From positions 7,591,501-7,655,500 of the forward strand of contig BSDZ01000003.1 in assembly GCA_030268105.1 (NCBI GenBank): DNA of 64,000 nucleotides, written 5' to 3'. Each line of letters starts with the position of its first letter. Position 1 is the first letter of the stretch. Shown in pieces: positions 35,837-49,100 of the stretch. This DNA comes from Volvox africanus. Its lineage: Eukaryota > Chlorophyta > Chlorophyceae > Chlamydomonadales > Volvocaceae. The notes below the pieces were generated by a model. That model did no database searches, had not been told where the DNA came from, and saw only the letters and a list, made by a program, of their open reading frames with translations. Made by a program: the position numbers and the translations under genes.

Positions 35837-38800
35837 TCAGATGCTGCTCAATAAGCCCGAAACGACACGACTTCAGACTGAGCCAGTTTCGTATACTCGG
35901 TGGAAGTGGCTGTTTGGGCTGGTTTTACTTTCCTCTGTCTGTGCTTCATATTGCCGTCCGCGTCCTTCTTAGGCGGTGGCCCCGTTTTTGCTCTTATGTA
36001 AATCCCATATCATATGTGTGTAGGATAGGGGGGTACATCACCCGTGGCCACTAACCTGGCAGTCCCTACCTTCCCCGGTGTTTCGGGGCACCCTCATCCA
36101 GTCTCCCATGCCGACTTCTCCGAAATCAGTGGTTTTCCCAGGTTCAGCACCCACCACCAGCATCCAGCGGAATCTGCCGAATCAACTAATGCGTCAACTC
36201 CGCTACTGGTCAGCTCGCAGGTCACTTTAATTGGGGTCGTCACCGTCCATCGACATGGGGGCACCCTGCCCTTAACATTAGGGTCTTTGGCCCGCTCTCA
36301 GTCATATCATATATATTATATATAATATGTATATCTGTGTACCCATTTCTTGTCAATCGTCAGATCAACATACAAACGGCGGAGGCTAAGTCTGCGGAGT
36401 TGAAGAAGAAGCTTGCGCACGAGCGGGCCAAGTTCAAGGAGCACGAGAAGGAGCTGGCGGCGGCCGACAAGAAGTTCGCGAGTGCGGAGAAGGCGCACGC
36501 AGCGATTGTCAAGGTAAGGTTTGAAACGTAGCGCCCCTGACGGAATAAATGACGACATGAATGAGTGACTTCTAAACACCTCTTGTTAATATTGTGCATA
36601 AAAAGGCAGATCCGGATTTACGTGGGGAATCCCATTTGTAGCTCAGTGGCTGCTAAGTCGCTGCCAAAATATGGAGTGAGCCTTCATCAACCCGCGAAAC
36701 ACCAAGAGCCGCTTCTTGGTCATCTCGCTCTCTACCCAGCGCCCTGATGGGTGCAATCACCCAGATCACCGCTTGCATGGCGTTTTGTGTACGACACCCT
36801 GGCCAGAAGGGCCAGGAAAAGATAGACTAAATGACGTATGATAGATAATATGATTTGCAATAAGATGATAAAATAAATTGGTATAAATGATAATGCACGT
36901 ATGTGTTTATGCAGATAGAGGTTGAAATAAAATAGCAATAAATAAAACAGAAAGGGAATGTGGTCGGACGGGAAGCGGGTCACCGCTTGCAGTATATGTA
37001 ATACGTATATGTGTATGTATCTTTGTATGTGTGTGTTACGACTCCCTCACTCCCACACCCTTCAAAAGTGTTTCTGTATTTCGTCCAGGCCCTCCTGATG
37101 CGTCTTTCTGGATGCGGCACCCTGGATCTCACCCCACACCATATTTTCCGCCCTGCCTCCCCCCTCCCTTCCCTCCTCATTTTGCCCCGCCCTGCCCCCC
37201 TTACTCAGGCCATTGACGCTGCGGCCGAGTCGTACAAGGAGCTTGAGCGCAAGGACGCGCAGAACAACGAGACAGTTAAGGCCCTGAAGCTCAACATCAA
37301 GAAGGCGAAGGATAAGATCGAGGCGGACAAGCAGCAGTGGGAGGTGCGTGTTTGTGTGTGTGTTTCGCCGACATTACTTATAACATTGTGTGTGTGTGTG
37401 TGTTTATATGTGAGGCATGCACTTGAGATCCAAGCGCGCACCCCACAAGTCCACACCCCGTGACCTTAACAGTGACTTTGACAAGGAAAGCAGAGTTCAG
37501 CTGAGTATCGCGGAGCGTAGGCAAGCTTTGATAAAGGCGATCGGAATGAAAACGTAGTCATCGTGGTTTACTGCACTCAGTAGTCCGTACACCCCCTGTA
37601 CTGACCCTTTCGAGTCCTTTTTCCAAACCCTGCTGCACCCCAGAAGCTGGAGACGGAGAAGAATGCCTGTGAGGCCGCTGCCCCGCAGCTCGCCGCGCAG
37701 CTTGATGCGCTAAACGCGGAGGTGGCGGAGGCGGAGGCGGCGCTGGAGGCCATGAAGGAGGCCCTGAAGGGAGAAGTGGAGGGATACCACCAGCAGCTGT
37801 CGAAGGTGGGAATGTAGGGTGCAAGGTGGGGTTGTAGGACACTTGCTTAATTTGAATCGATTTGAGCGTGGTATTGAAAAATGGCTCTAGGCTTACCTCT
37901 GCCGGGAACTTAATATTGACTTGTCTTACAGATTGCATGTATTAATGATTTATGTACAGTTTCCCTATTTCCCGAGTTATTTTATTTTATTTTTTATTTT
38001 TTCATCTTCTACAAACTAAACGATAATGAGCACGGCAACGCATGTATCGGATCGATGAAAGGGGCGGAGAAAATGTGCCCAACAATATATATAGGGTTAT
38101 TGTGTTATATATATCACTTTTTACTTAGGGTTTCTTATATCGGTTGTCCCTTGCCTGACCCCATTACGTCGAACCAACCGTTCCCGCCCCTGTGTAGGTT
38201 CGTACAGAGCTGGCCCCCTGGGAGAAGAAGATCACCGAAGTACAGGCGCGCATATCCGTGGGTCAGCGGGAGATGGAGCTGCTGCAGCGCCAGGAGACAG
38301 AGGCAAAGAAGAGACTGGAGAAGGCATCAAAGTGAGAGTGGGACACGTGTGTCTCGTCCCGTCTCTTGTGTTTTGCGTGCTGGGGAAATCTCATAGTAAT
38401 CCCAGAGATCTTAGTCATTGGGAGGAGGCCGTCGTCAGAGTGTTACGCTAGCGGGGCCGGTTGGGGGAGGAAGGGGTCGGGTTGGGAAGAAGAGCGAGGA
38501 GGGAGGGAGTGGGAGGAGGAGCGAGGAAGGGAAGGAGTGGGGGAGGGGGGAAGACGAATAGAGACGAGACCTGATATTGCTGTAGAGATCCTTCTATCAA
38601 GGGAGAGGGGGAAGGAACGGGAAGACTGCCACATGCCACCCTGGTTGCCAAGGCCACAATGTCGACGTCTTGGATCTCAGCTACATTCCCCACCCCCGTC
38701 TGTCTCTTTCTCTCTGTCCGTCTGTCTCTCTTACGGACCCGAAACGGATCAGACGATGCGAGAAATGGCAGAACGAAGTTCCCGTGCGCGCACCGCCTTA

Positions 38801-41800
38801 CATGCACCGCCTTACATTTTTATATTGTAGTCAGGCACACACACACGGACAAATACAAATAACGGATCTGAACCTGAAACATTTTTGGGTATTTAAAACC
38901 TGGAACCCTTAAATCCCAAGCAACACATCTAAATGGGTTAGCTGATCGGCCCTGATCCTGGTCCCACGTGGGGGTTGTGCAGGGAGCTGGAGGAGGCGCG
39001 GGCTGCGGCCAGCCGCAAGACGCAGCGGGTCAATGAGCTCCTGGAGCTGCTGCAGACGCGGAGGTGCGGGAGGATGGGGAAGGCGAATACCCGAGGCCAC
39101 GTACTGCTGTTGCAGAGGGAAATGGAGAAATGCATAGGGAGGAGAGTTGGTGGCCAGCTGCTGGGTGTGCTTGTGGGGAGGGAGGGAGGGAGGGAAGAGG
39201 GAGGGAAGAGGGAGGGAAGAGGGAGGGAAGAGGGAGGGAAGAGGGAGGGAAGAGGGAGGGAAGAGGGAGGGAAGAGGGAGGGAAGAGGGAGGGAAGAGGG
39301 AGGGAAGAGGGAGGGAAGAGGGAGGGAAGAGGGAGGGAAGAGGGAGGGAAGAGGGAGGGAAGAGGGAGGGAAGAGGGAGGGAAGAGGGAGGGAAGAGGGA
39401 GGGAAGAGGGAGGGAAGAGGGAGGGAAGAGGGAGGGAAGAGGGAGGGAAGAGGGAGGGAAGAGGGAGGGAGGGAGGGAGGGAAGAGGGTACGTGATGGTT
39501 GCACTCGGTCTGTTTAGTAATACCTGGCACAGACCGAGGTCATGTGTCTGTGTGTGTCTGTGTGTGTCTGGGCCCTCTTCCACCAGAGAGGACATCGAGG
39601 TGCGCAAGCAGGAGCTGGCCGCCGCCCAAGCCGCAGAGAAGAAGGTGGAGGAGGAGCTCGTGGTCGTTAGGGAAAAGAGCGGCCAGTTGAAGTAAGCGGG
39701 GAGGAGGGGAGAGGGGAGCTGCGAGGAGAAAGCCCATTCCTACTAAGGTCATCACGCAGTGAATTCGAATATATAAAATATCCATTCATATCCATTTTCG
39801 TGTGAGGAGCCGTCCGCATCCAACTGCAAGCACCGTATGTGTGGCTCCTTATGTTTATTATGTCATATCACATATTCTATTATATATATATTATAAAATA
39901 TTACATATTATAATTTTTTATATTATATTATATTATATTGTATTGTATTGTATTGTATTGTATTATATTATATATACTGCTTGCGGTTTACCCGACCCTG
40001 CGCTGCTGCGTCCAGGTCAGACTTGACCGCCAGCCAGGGGCAGAGCGGGGTAATTCGGGAGCTGATGGCCGCCAAGACCCGCGGGGAGCTCACGGGGATT
40101 TACGGCCGCCTAGGTCAGAGAAGGAGGGGGGTTGGAGAGCGAGATGAGGGAGTGGCAGGATTGCGGGATAAGGCGGGGCGGTAGGAAAAAGAGACGTATC
40201 CATGAGCGGGGGCCCCCGTGTAACAGGATCCCCACTCTCTGGGTGCCATGCACATTTGCCCCGCCATTAAGTCGATGTCTTAAGTCGATATCTTGCCAGG
40301 GTTTCCCGTTTCCAAACTCGCCATCTTTTTTAAATTTTTGTCTTCTTTTCCCGGGGTCTAATTTCTCTCCCCTTTTCCATCCAATCACGTATGTTCGTGT
40401 CGTACCGATCATGCCGCTGGCGATGCCGCTATTAGGTGATCTCGGCGCCATCGACGCCAAGTACGACGCTGCCGTATCCACCGCCATCGGCGCGCTGGAC
40501 AACGTGCTCGTGGAGACCGCCAGTGACGCACAAAGGGCGGTTGAGCACCTCCGCCGTACAAATGCCGGGTGTGCCACCTTCCTCATCCTGGAGAAGCAGC
40601 AATACCTCGAGCGCGCGTCTTCGGAGCAAATTGACACACCAGAGGGTATGTAGCGTGGTAGCGTCGTATTGTACGGCAGGTTCATCTTATTCCTACGTTC
40701 CTCCCAACCCATGTGTGCGGGATCCCCAGGTGCAATGGGGTGGGGAAATCCCGGGGCCCAGTTCTACTGAATTGCGGCCCTTAAGGGTGCTATTGCAAAG
40801 CAATATCTCCTAATTTATTTTTTAGTTGTATACGTAACAATTATTGCTATTATTATCATTTTGAGTTATACATCAAATAATAGGTATATCTATCTCTCTT
40901 GCTCGTTTGAAAATCAATGTATTATTTATTTATCAAGTACTTCTGTAAATAATTTATCTTTACATAATACATATATATATATTTTTAATGGTATATACAC
41001 ATATATATGGTATTACATACATATTATGTGGTATATATACATATTAATGGTATATATGGCGTATGCCGTACCCCACCGGACGTTTCGTCGCAGGGTGCCC
41101 CCGCCTGTTCGACCTGATCAAGGTCAAGGACGCCAAGCTCCGGCCCGCATTCTTCTACGCGTGCGGCAACACGCTGGTGGCTAAGGACCTGGAGCAGGCG
41201 TCCCGGATCGCGTACGGACAAGACGGACGGTTCCGCCGCGTGGTGACCCTGCAGGTCAGTGAATGAAAGTCATGATTATGTTATCAACAATATGGTTATG
41301 TCATGATCTGTTAACATATAGTATAGTATAGTATAGTATAGTATAGTATAGTATAGTATAGTATAGTATAGTATAGTATAGTATAGTATAGTATAGTATA
41401 GTATAGTATAGTATAGTATAGTATAGTATAGTATAGTATAGTATAGTATAGTATAGTATAGTATAGTATAGTATAGTATAGTATAGTATAGTATGATCCC
41501 ATACGTCATGATGGCGCGCCGGCTTAAGCTCCATCTGCATATGCTATAGCGTTAGGAACATGTGTGTGTTAGTGTGTGGGGGGGAGTTGCTGCGTGATGC
41601 CGCTGCAGCTGCAGTGCTGTACCCGCTCCCGCTTACTCGGCCAATCTCTACCCAGATGAGCTTCACGTAGTACGAACCCAGTGATGACGATTACTCACTC
41701 TGTCTGCCTGTCCGTCCGTCTGTCTGCAGGGCCAACTGATCGCCGACAGCGGCACCATGTCGGGCGGCGGTAAGCCTCAGACAGGCCGCATGACTCTTGG

Positions 41801-43116
41801 CAATGCGGCGCCTCGAGGGGCCGCGACCGACGTCAAAGCTGCGGAGATGGAGTTACGGGAAGTGGAAAAGCGGGCGGAGGAGCTGAGCAAGGTGGGAGGT
41901 TGGCCGGCGCGAAATGCCAGTGGTTAGAGGTAGTGTTTTTTTATGAGGACAAATGTCGCGAAATTTCATAAATGGGTTGGGTCATGCTGGGCACGCATCA
42001 AGTCGCCTCCATCACCTTGTCCTTATAATCAGGCGCTGAGCATCCCTCATCACCTGCCCTTATCCTTCCCCTCTGCTCGTACGTATCCTAATCAGGTGCT
42101 CAACGCGCAGCGGCAACAGGTGGCGGCGGCTCAGTCAGCACTGCGGAATGCGGAGAAGGAGCTCACGTCGCTGGAGACGGAGCTCCCAAAGGTGGCTCCT
42201 TTCAGCAAAACAGCGGCAGTGGATAAAAATAAATAATTAATCTGATGTACAGATATATTATGCTAAATATATTATCCAAATTAATTAATATTCAATCTTC
42301 ATATATATGCATATTACAGTAATATATGGTAGTACGTAATTATATAATATTATATATTATAAAAAAGGGTGTATTACATGTAATCGCTTTCCCTCTTTTC
42401 CACGTATTGGATATTTTCTTCATGATTCTGAAATATTTCTGCGTTTGCACCTGCACGCGTGCCGATTCTGGGTTGTGCGGTGTGGCTTCACTAGCTCTCG
42501 TGTCTAGCAATCAGTCTCCATAATGTAATAGGTAGACCCTTGACGGCGCACCTTGCGACCAATAATCCAATCCAATCCATATTGTGGTCGTTGGGATTAG
42601 CTCTCATGTTCTGTTCCTCCCTCCCCTTCCTCCCCTTCCGCCCCCAGACCCGGATGGAGGCAGAGGCCAATGCTCAGCAGGCAGCTGACCTCGCTAAGCG
42701 CATGTCGGGCCTGGAGGAGGCGACCAAGGTGAGAAAGGGAGAGAGCAGGTGAAGGAGAGAAGGGAGGGGAGGGAGAGAGGGAAGGCGAGGGGAGGGGAGG
42801 CTCGACCCCGGTCGTCGGGGTTGTTCTCCCCCTGACTTCCCCCACTACACACATACACATCTCACACTTTCCCACCCCATTTCAGCCTCCACCCCAACCG
42901 CGCAGGTACACTGTACAGTAGGTGAAAAGACAACTGCATATCTAAGCCCAAACAGAACGTTGCTGCAACTTACTCCACTCCCGAACCTCTCCTCCTCCCT
43001 ACCCTCCTGGTAACACCACCACCACCACCACCACCAACACCACCACCAACAACAACACGACCACCACCACCACCAACAACACGACCACCAACACCACCAA
43101 TAACAACAACACGACC

Positions 43117-43148
<32 letters not shown>

Positions 43149-46100
43149 CACGACCACCAACACCAACAACAACACGACCACCAACACCACGAACCCCAAT
43201 TTAAAACGAGCAGGTGGACGCAGCCGACGCTTCTCGCATCAAGGAGATCCACATCTCCGTGTCCAAGGAGCAGGTGGCACTGCTGACCCTCAAGGAGCAG
43301 TGCGCAGACCTGGAGCATAAGGCGGCCTCGCTGCAAAACAGAATCAAGAATGCGGGTGGGATTGGGGATTGAGGGGACGGTGCGGGTGGAAACCTTATCC
43401 ACCTGACCTTGTAGGGGGCCCGAGAGATGTCTGGGGAGGAAGGCATATAGGGCCTTGGGAGAATTCATATTTACAGAATTCAAATCATAATTATGGATGG
43501 GGGAGAGGATGTTACTGATGCTTATCTTTGCGTTAGGTTAGGGGCCTTGTGACGTGCCGTGCGGCGGGAGCAATACGAACTTGTCCATAAAGGTCCGTAA
43601 ATCCACTTCCTATGCAGGCGGTGAGAAGTTGCGGACGCAGAAGACCAAGCTGGACAAGACGCGAAAGAAGATTGAGGAAACAGAGGTGCGTGTAGGCGCG
43701 GAGCCACCGGGGCTCTTGTCGGTATTACGCTCTCAATTATGAGAAATTTTGTAATGTGTATGTGTTCAGCACTTTCATTTTCATCTGATGTTGAGATGGA
43801 CCGGTTGTGTATACAAATGCACGTACGTATACGTACGTGTGTGCGGTCACACCTCACCCTTCCCGTATACCTTCCATAGGCAGATCTGAGTAAGAAGCAG
43901 GCTCAGGCCAAATCCAACAGCAAACAGATCTCTAAGCTTAAGAGCGAGAAAACCAAGCAAGGTGCGTATTTCCTGTGCATGAAGGGAGAGGGGAGGGGAG
44001 GGGAGGGGAGGGGAGGGGAGGGGAGGGGAGGGGAGGGGAGGGGAGGGGAGGGGAGGGGAGGGGAGGGGAGGGGAGGGGAGGGGAGGGGAGGGGAGGGGAG
44101 GGGAGGGGAGGGGAGGGGAGGGGAGGGGAGGGGAGGGGAGGGGAGGGGAGGGGAGGGGAGGGGAGGGGAGGGGAGGGGAGGGGAGGGGAGGGGAGGGGAG
44201 GGGAGGGGAGGGGAGGGGAGGGGAGGGGAGGGGAGGAAATGGAGGGGAGGGGAATGGAGGGGAGGGGAATGGAGGGGAGGGGAATGGAGGGGAGGGGAAT
44301 GGAGGGGAGGGGAGGGGAGGGGAGGGGCTTATTGACAGTATCATTGTTGGGGCCCCACACGCTCACTATCCATCCGCAAGTTGAGACTGCGGCTTGTGGG
44401 AGCGATCAGGCAGGGAGCTGCACGACAGGTTTTTCGGTTGATGCCCCACCTCGCCATCGGTTATGTCTCATCTTTTTTCTGCAGAGGCTGAGATCGGGAA
44501 GCTAGAGGCCGAGCTCACAGAATGCAATAAGATTGCGAAGAGCATTGAGGACGATGCCGAGAAGGTAGTATGAACGGGGAAGGGGGTTTCGGAGCTGCTT
44601 GGGACGCATGCCGCAGGTCTCGATTACAATTGACAAGCATCGTCATCTGACATGTGCCCCGAACGACCGCCGCCCGCACACACTCCGTGTCGGGTCTGGC
44701 AGAAGCTTCTTCCTGCATTGGTTTCTTGGTTGTACTGCGGTTATCGCCTCCGTGATTGATAAATCTTAGGGTGTCACACAAACACACACTCTCTCAGACA
44801 CACTCACAGACACACTCAGAGACACACACGCACCTCCCAACCGTCAGGTCCTGTTGAAGAAGGCGGAGCACGAGGAAAAGGGCACTGAGACGGGGGCGCA
44901 GCTGGAGGAGGCCCGGGCTGCGGTAAGCCAGATTTTCTTTGAATGACGGTGTGTGTGTGTGTGTGTGTTTACTTGTGCTGGTCCTTTCCCAGCATAGTCC
45001 CATTTCCTCTCGAGGGCACGTCTATGCTATGTTTTAGCAGGGGCGCCCAACCCGCAAGAGTGAGAGAATCAGCATTAGGCACGGAGCTGGTAAGGCATGC
45101 GTGTAAAATGATATATGTAGCAAATATTTTAAATTTATAACGGTATGTCTCATGCTCCCCGTACATGGCGTTCGTGGGTTCTTGTAACATAATCCGTTAT
45201 TTTTTATGCCCGCCCTCCTTTGCCCCCTTGCAGCGCGATGTGCTTCGGCGCAACTTCGGCGTCATCAAACAAACCGAGGCCGTCATTGAGGAGGAGCTGG
45301 AGAAGCTGAGCAAGATCGCCAAAGAGGAGGGCGCCAAGGGGGCGGATCTGGCCTCGGAGAGAAAGAAACACAGAAAGAAGCTTGCGGATGTAGTGGGTAG
45401 GTGCTGTGTAGTGCAGTGCCGCCGCACCCACATGGGGTGCTGGGCTGCGTACGGACATACCCGTTATATATATCGGGTATATATTATATTATATTATATT
45501 ATATTATATTATATTATATTATATTATATTATATTATATTATATTATATTATATTATATTATATTATATTATATTATATTATATTATATTATATTATATT
45601 ATATTATATTATATTATATTATATTATATTATATTATATTATATTATATTATATTATATTATATTATATTATATTATATTATATTATATTATATTATATT
45701 ATATTATATTATATTATATAACGTACACAAACATATTACATTTTTAACATTGTATATCTGTACATATATCGGATAATTACTGCTACTAACGAATGTTTAT
45801 GGATGTTTTCCCCACTTTGGTAAGTTTTCCCATCAGATAATAACCGAAGTTAAATCAGACTATTATTAATTCCGACCAGTCCGCTGTCAAGCACATCTAA
45901 CCTACGGTCCGTCTGTTTACCGTTTGCTGTGCGTGTACGTCCGCTTACCTCTCCTCCGCCATTCCCCCCCCCCAAACATCACCTTCCCCCCAAAAAACAC
46001 ATACACACACGCATATACGGGCACGCGTCCGGGGCTCAAGGCAATGATGACTTCGTGGTGGATGAGGTGGCGCTGCGAGGTGACACACCCGAGTCGGGCC

Positions 46101-49100
46101 TCACCGCCCTCGCGGACGAGTTGGCGTACAAAGTGCGTATATGCATGTTTATGGTTATGTGTATATGAATGATAATTATAAAGATATATATTTTTATTTA
46201 TGTATCTATATCTAACTATCTTATATTTATTTCTGATTTCGGATGGAACCTCCTCTAGCCGCATGGTTGTTTGTTAGAGAGGCCACGCGGGGTAGACTCG
46301 CTTGCGGAGTGAAAAGGACTCGTACCCGAGATCTTATAATCGAGGATTTAAAGACGAGATCGGAAAATATGAAAATATGGCCAATCCGTCCGGATCACTC
46401 AGGATTAGAGGCTAAAGCTGATGAACTCCAATTCGTAGAATTGGAACCTTATTTTTAGTATTGATTTATGTTTTTGCTTCTTTTTCTTCATATGCCGAAA
46501 TATATAATCCTGGAATTAACATCAGACCTAATAAGCATAGATCTCCTACTAACTTTTTTGCTACCTTGCTTACCCGCACACCGGGTTTATTCGCCCCTCC
46601 CCCTCCCTCTTCCCCCGGGGGCTCCAATCCGAAAGCGCCTGCCGCTAAAATATAATGGCCAGGCACACCCCGCTTCGTCACTTGTCTGCGTATCCCCATC
46701 AGGCCACGCTGCTGGAGGCTGAGCTGCAGAAGCTCAATCCGGATATCACGGCTATTGAAGAGTACCAACAAAGGGTGGGTGGGTTTCGGAGCTTGTAGGT
46801 ACATGTACATGGATATGTCTGTTTTGGTGGAGGGAGTCCGTGCATCATGGTGTATTGCGAAAGGGGGAGAGGAGGGGGAAGCCCACATTATACAACCCTA
46901 ACCTAGAGATATCGACTTTCTGTGGGCAGTGTGGGGCGTGGTCCTTTCCTATGGCAACTGTGATAAGCATGGCTAGGCGTAGCGGACAAACGCCGGAGCG
47001 CGCTGGAACAGTTGGCTAGACGATGCGTTGTATACGGGGACACGTTGGGACAACACCAGAGCCTGTTGATTTGCATTTTGCGGCGTATTGCTTCGAAGCT
47101 TCCCAAAGGACAGAGCGACAGATTGAAAAACCTCATGGCCTGGAAAAAATTTAGTTGCAAATTCTCTACGCGGCAGCCTGACAAATTCACTTGTGTACCG
47201 ACAATCCTGGGTATTTTCATGATCGTATATTTGGGCGATCGTTTTCAACTCTGGCCAATTTTAGTTCCCAAGATATGTTTCAAATGGCAAATCAATGAAT
47301 TAAGAAGTGATGCGATGTTTGCCGCATTCTTGCCGCCACCACTGTACGGTGTTTTGCAGTTGGCGGAGCATGCAGAGCGCTCCAGGGAGCTTGAGGAGAT
47401 CACCGGGGAGCGGGACAAGGTCAGTGATTGTGCCCTCAGTGCGTCGTACGTACCGTATCGTAAGATAGAGTGCCCAACAGCACAGTATGACATCGGGGGT
47501 GGTTTCGGAGTAGTCGGCTCCCGACGACCACCACCACCACTAATAGGGTATACCCCCTTAACCCCGGATTTTGGATCTTAATTTTGGATCTTTGGATTAC
47601 GGCGATATCGGACTGAACGGCACTGCTGACTCGCCCCACCCTGCCCCTGTCCCGCCCTCTGTAATGTACCGTCCGTCCCCCCCTGCCGCTGTCCCTGTTG
47701 CTGTTGCTGTTGCTGTTTGCAGATCCGAAGGGAGCACGAGGCGCTCAGGAAATCCCGACTGGATGGCTTCATGGCGGGCTTCGAGGCCATCAGCCTGCGA
47801 CTCAAGGTGGCTGTGCGCGTGCAATTATGTGTTTATGTGTTTGCAAGTTGGTGTGTGTCAGAAGGACAGGAGGATAGGATGGGTTTGGAAAACATGGAAA
47901 ACATCCATGAACATTCGTTAGTAGATGAGTGGAAAGGGGAAAAGGAAATGGTCAGACATCAAACTGCCCGCGCATCACAAACTCATGTCTTAAACTGTCG
48001 TCGTACAGTGGGAGCCGATACTTGAAGATTTCGGGTTTCCTATCGTCGGGTTGTTATGGTGCAGACCCAACCTTTAAACCCTTAGTGAAGTATCCTGGTC
48101 TCCGAATCGCGACTGCCTGCGACTTATTCGCTCTCTGGGTGCCCGTCCCCACTCTCCATCTATGCCTGACCCCGGGTTTAGGAGGTCTACCAAATGATAA
48201 CCTGCGGGGGCGATGCGGAGCTGGAGCTCGTGGACTCCCTGGACCCATTCTCGGAGGCAAGGACACGATCAAAATCCTGACGGGGAACGTGCCGTGTTGA
48301 ATTACTATTTTTGTGCCGCATGATATTTGTTTAAATCTACTTAGGGTCTTCAGTTGTCGTACTCTCTCCGGGTCATTCATTCGCTCATTCATTCGTTCGT
48401 TTGTTCATTCGCTCGTTCACGCAGGGCATCGTCTTCAGCGTGAGGCCGCCCAAGAAGAGCTGGAAGAACATCTCAAACCTGTCGGGCGGCGAGAAGACTC
48501 TGAGCAGCCTCAGCTTGGTCTTTGCCCTTCACACCTACAAACCCAACCCGCTTTACGTCATGGACGAAATTGACGCTGCGCTGGGTAAGCTTAGGCCGCG
48601 GGGAATGTGACCTGGGGGACGAGGCTTGTAGAAAGGAAAGCCCCCCCTGGCCCTCGTCTTCGCGGTATTACTCCTTTTTTCCTTCTCATTCTCTGACATT
48701 CTCCTACATATATGTATCGCTAATTTCACAATAGAGGAGCAGAGGGCAATATATCCCATCTTATTAGGCGACATATTAGGCGCTGCATCTGCTGTGATGT
48801 TTTGCACCTCATATGCCGGGATGGCCCCGCTGCGAAGGGTGACTAGAAAGCGCGATGACTCCGTCCGTCAGTACATGTCCGTCCATATGGTTTCACTCAG
48901 CAGCCAAACATAAAACTGCAGTATCTCTCCTGGCCCCTGGCCTCCTGGCCCCCTGGTCCCTGGCCCCTGTAGTCATGCCCTCATCATGCCTTCAGCTTCG
49001 AAGTCCTTCCCTGCCCTCCCTTGTCTCACCCGGATCCGGTTGCACACCACACAGACTTCAAGAACGTCTCCATCGTCGGCCACTACATCAAGGAGCGGAC

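Noticed and set aside
38909..39695. Predicted proteins of up to 232 residues on both strands over the 11-mer array
   Set aside because: Pure repeat translation inside SMC4 intron 13; the true SMC4 exons 13 and 14 lie at either end.
43012..43195. Possible CRISPR-like or regularly spaced array
   Set aside because: The spacing is irregular and consists only of ACC/AAC triplets; it is a microsatellite.
43847..44505. Predicted proteins with repeated Gly-Arg-Gly-Glu or Ser-Pro-Pro-Leu
   Set aside because: Translation of the AGGGG array in SMC4 intron 23.
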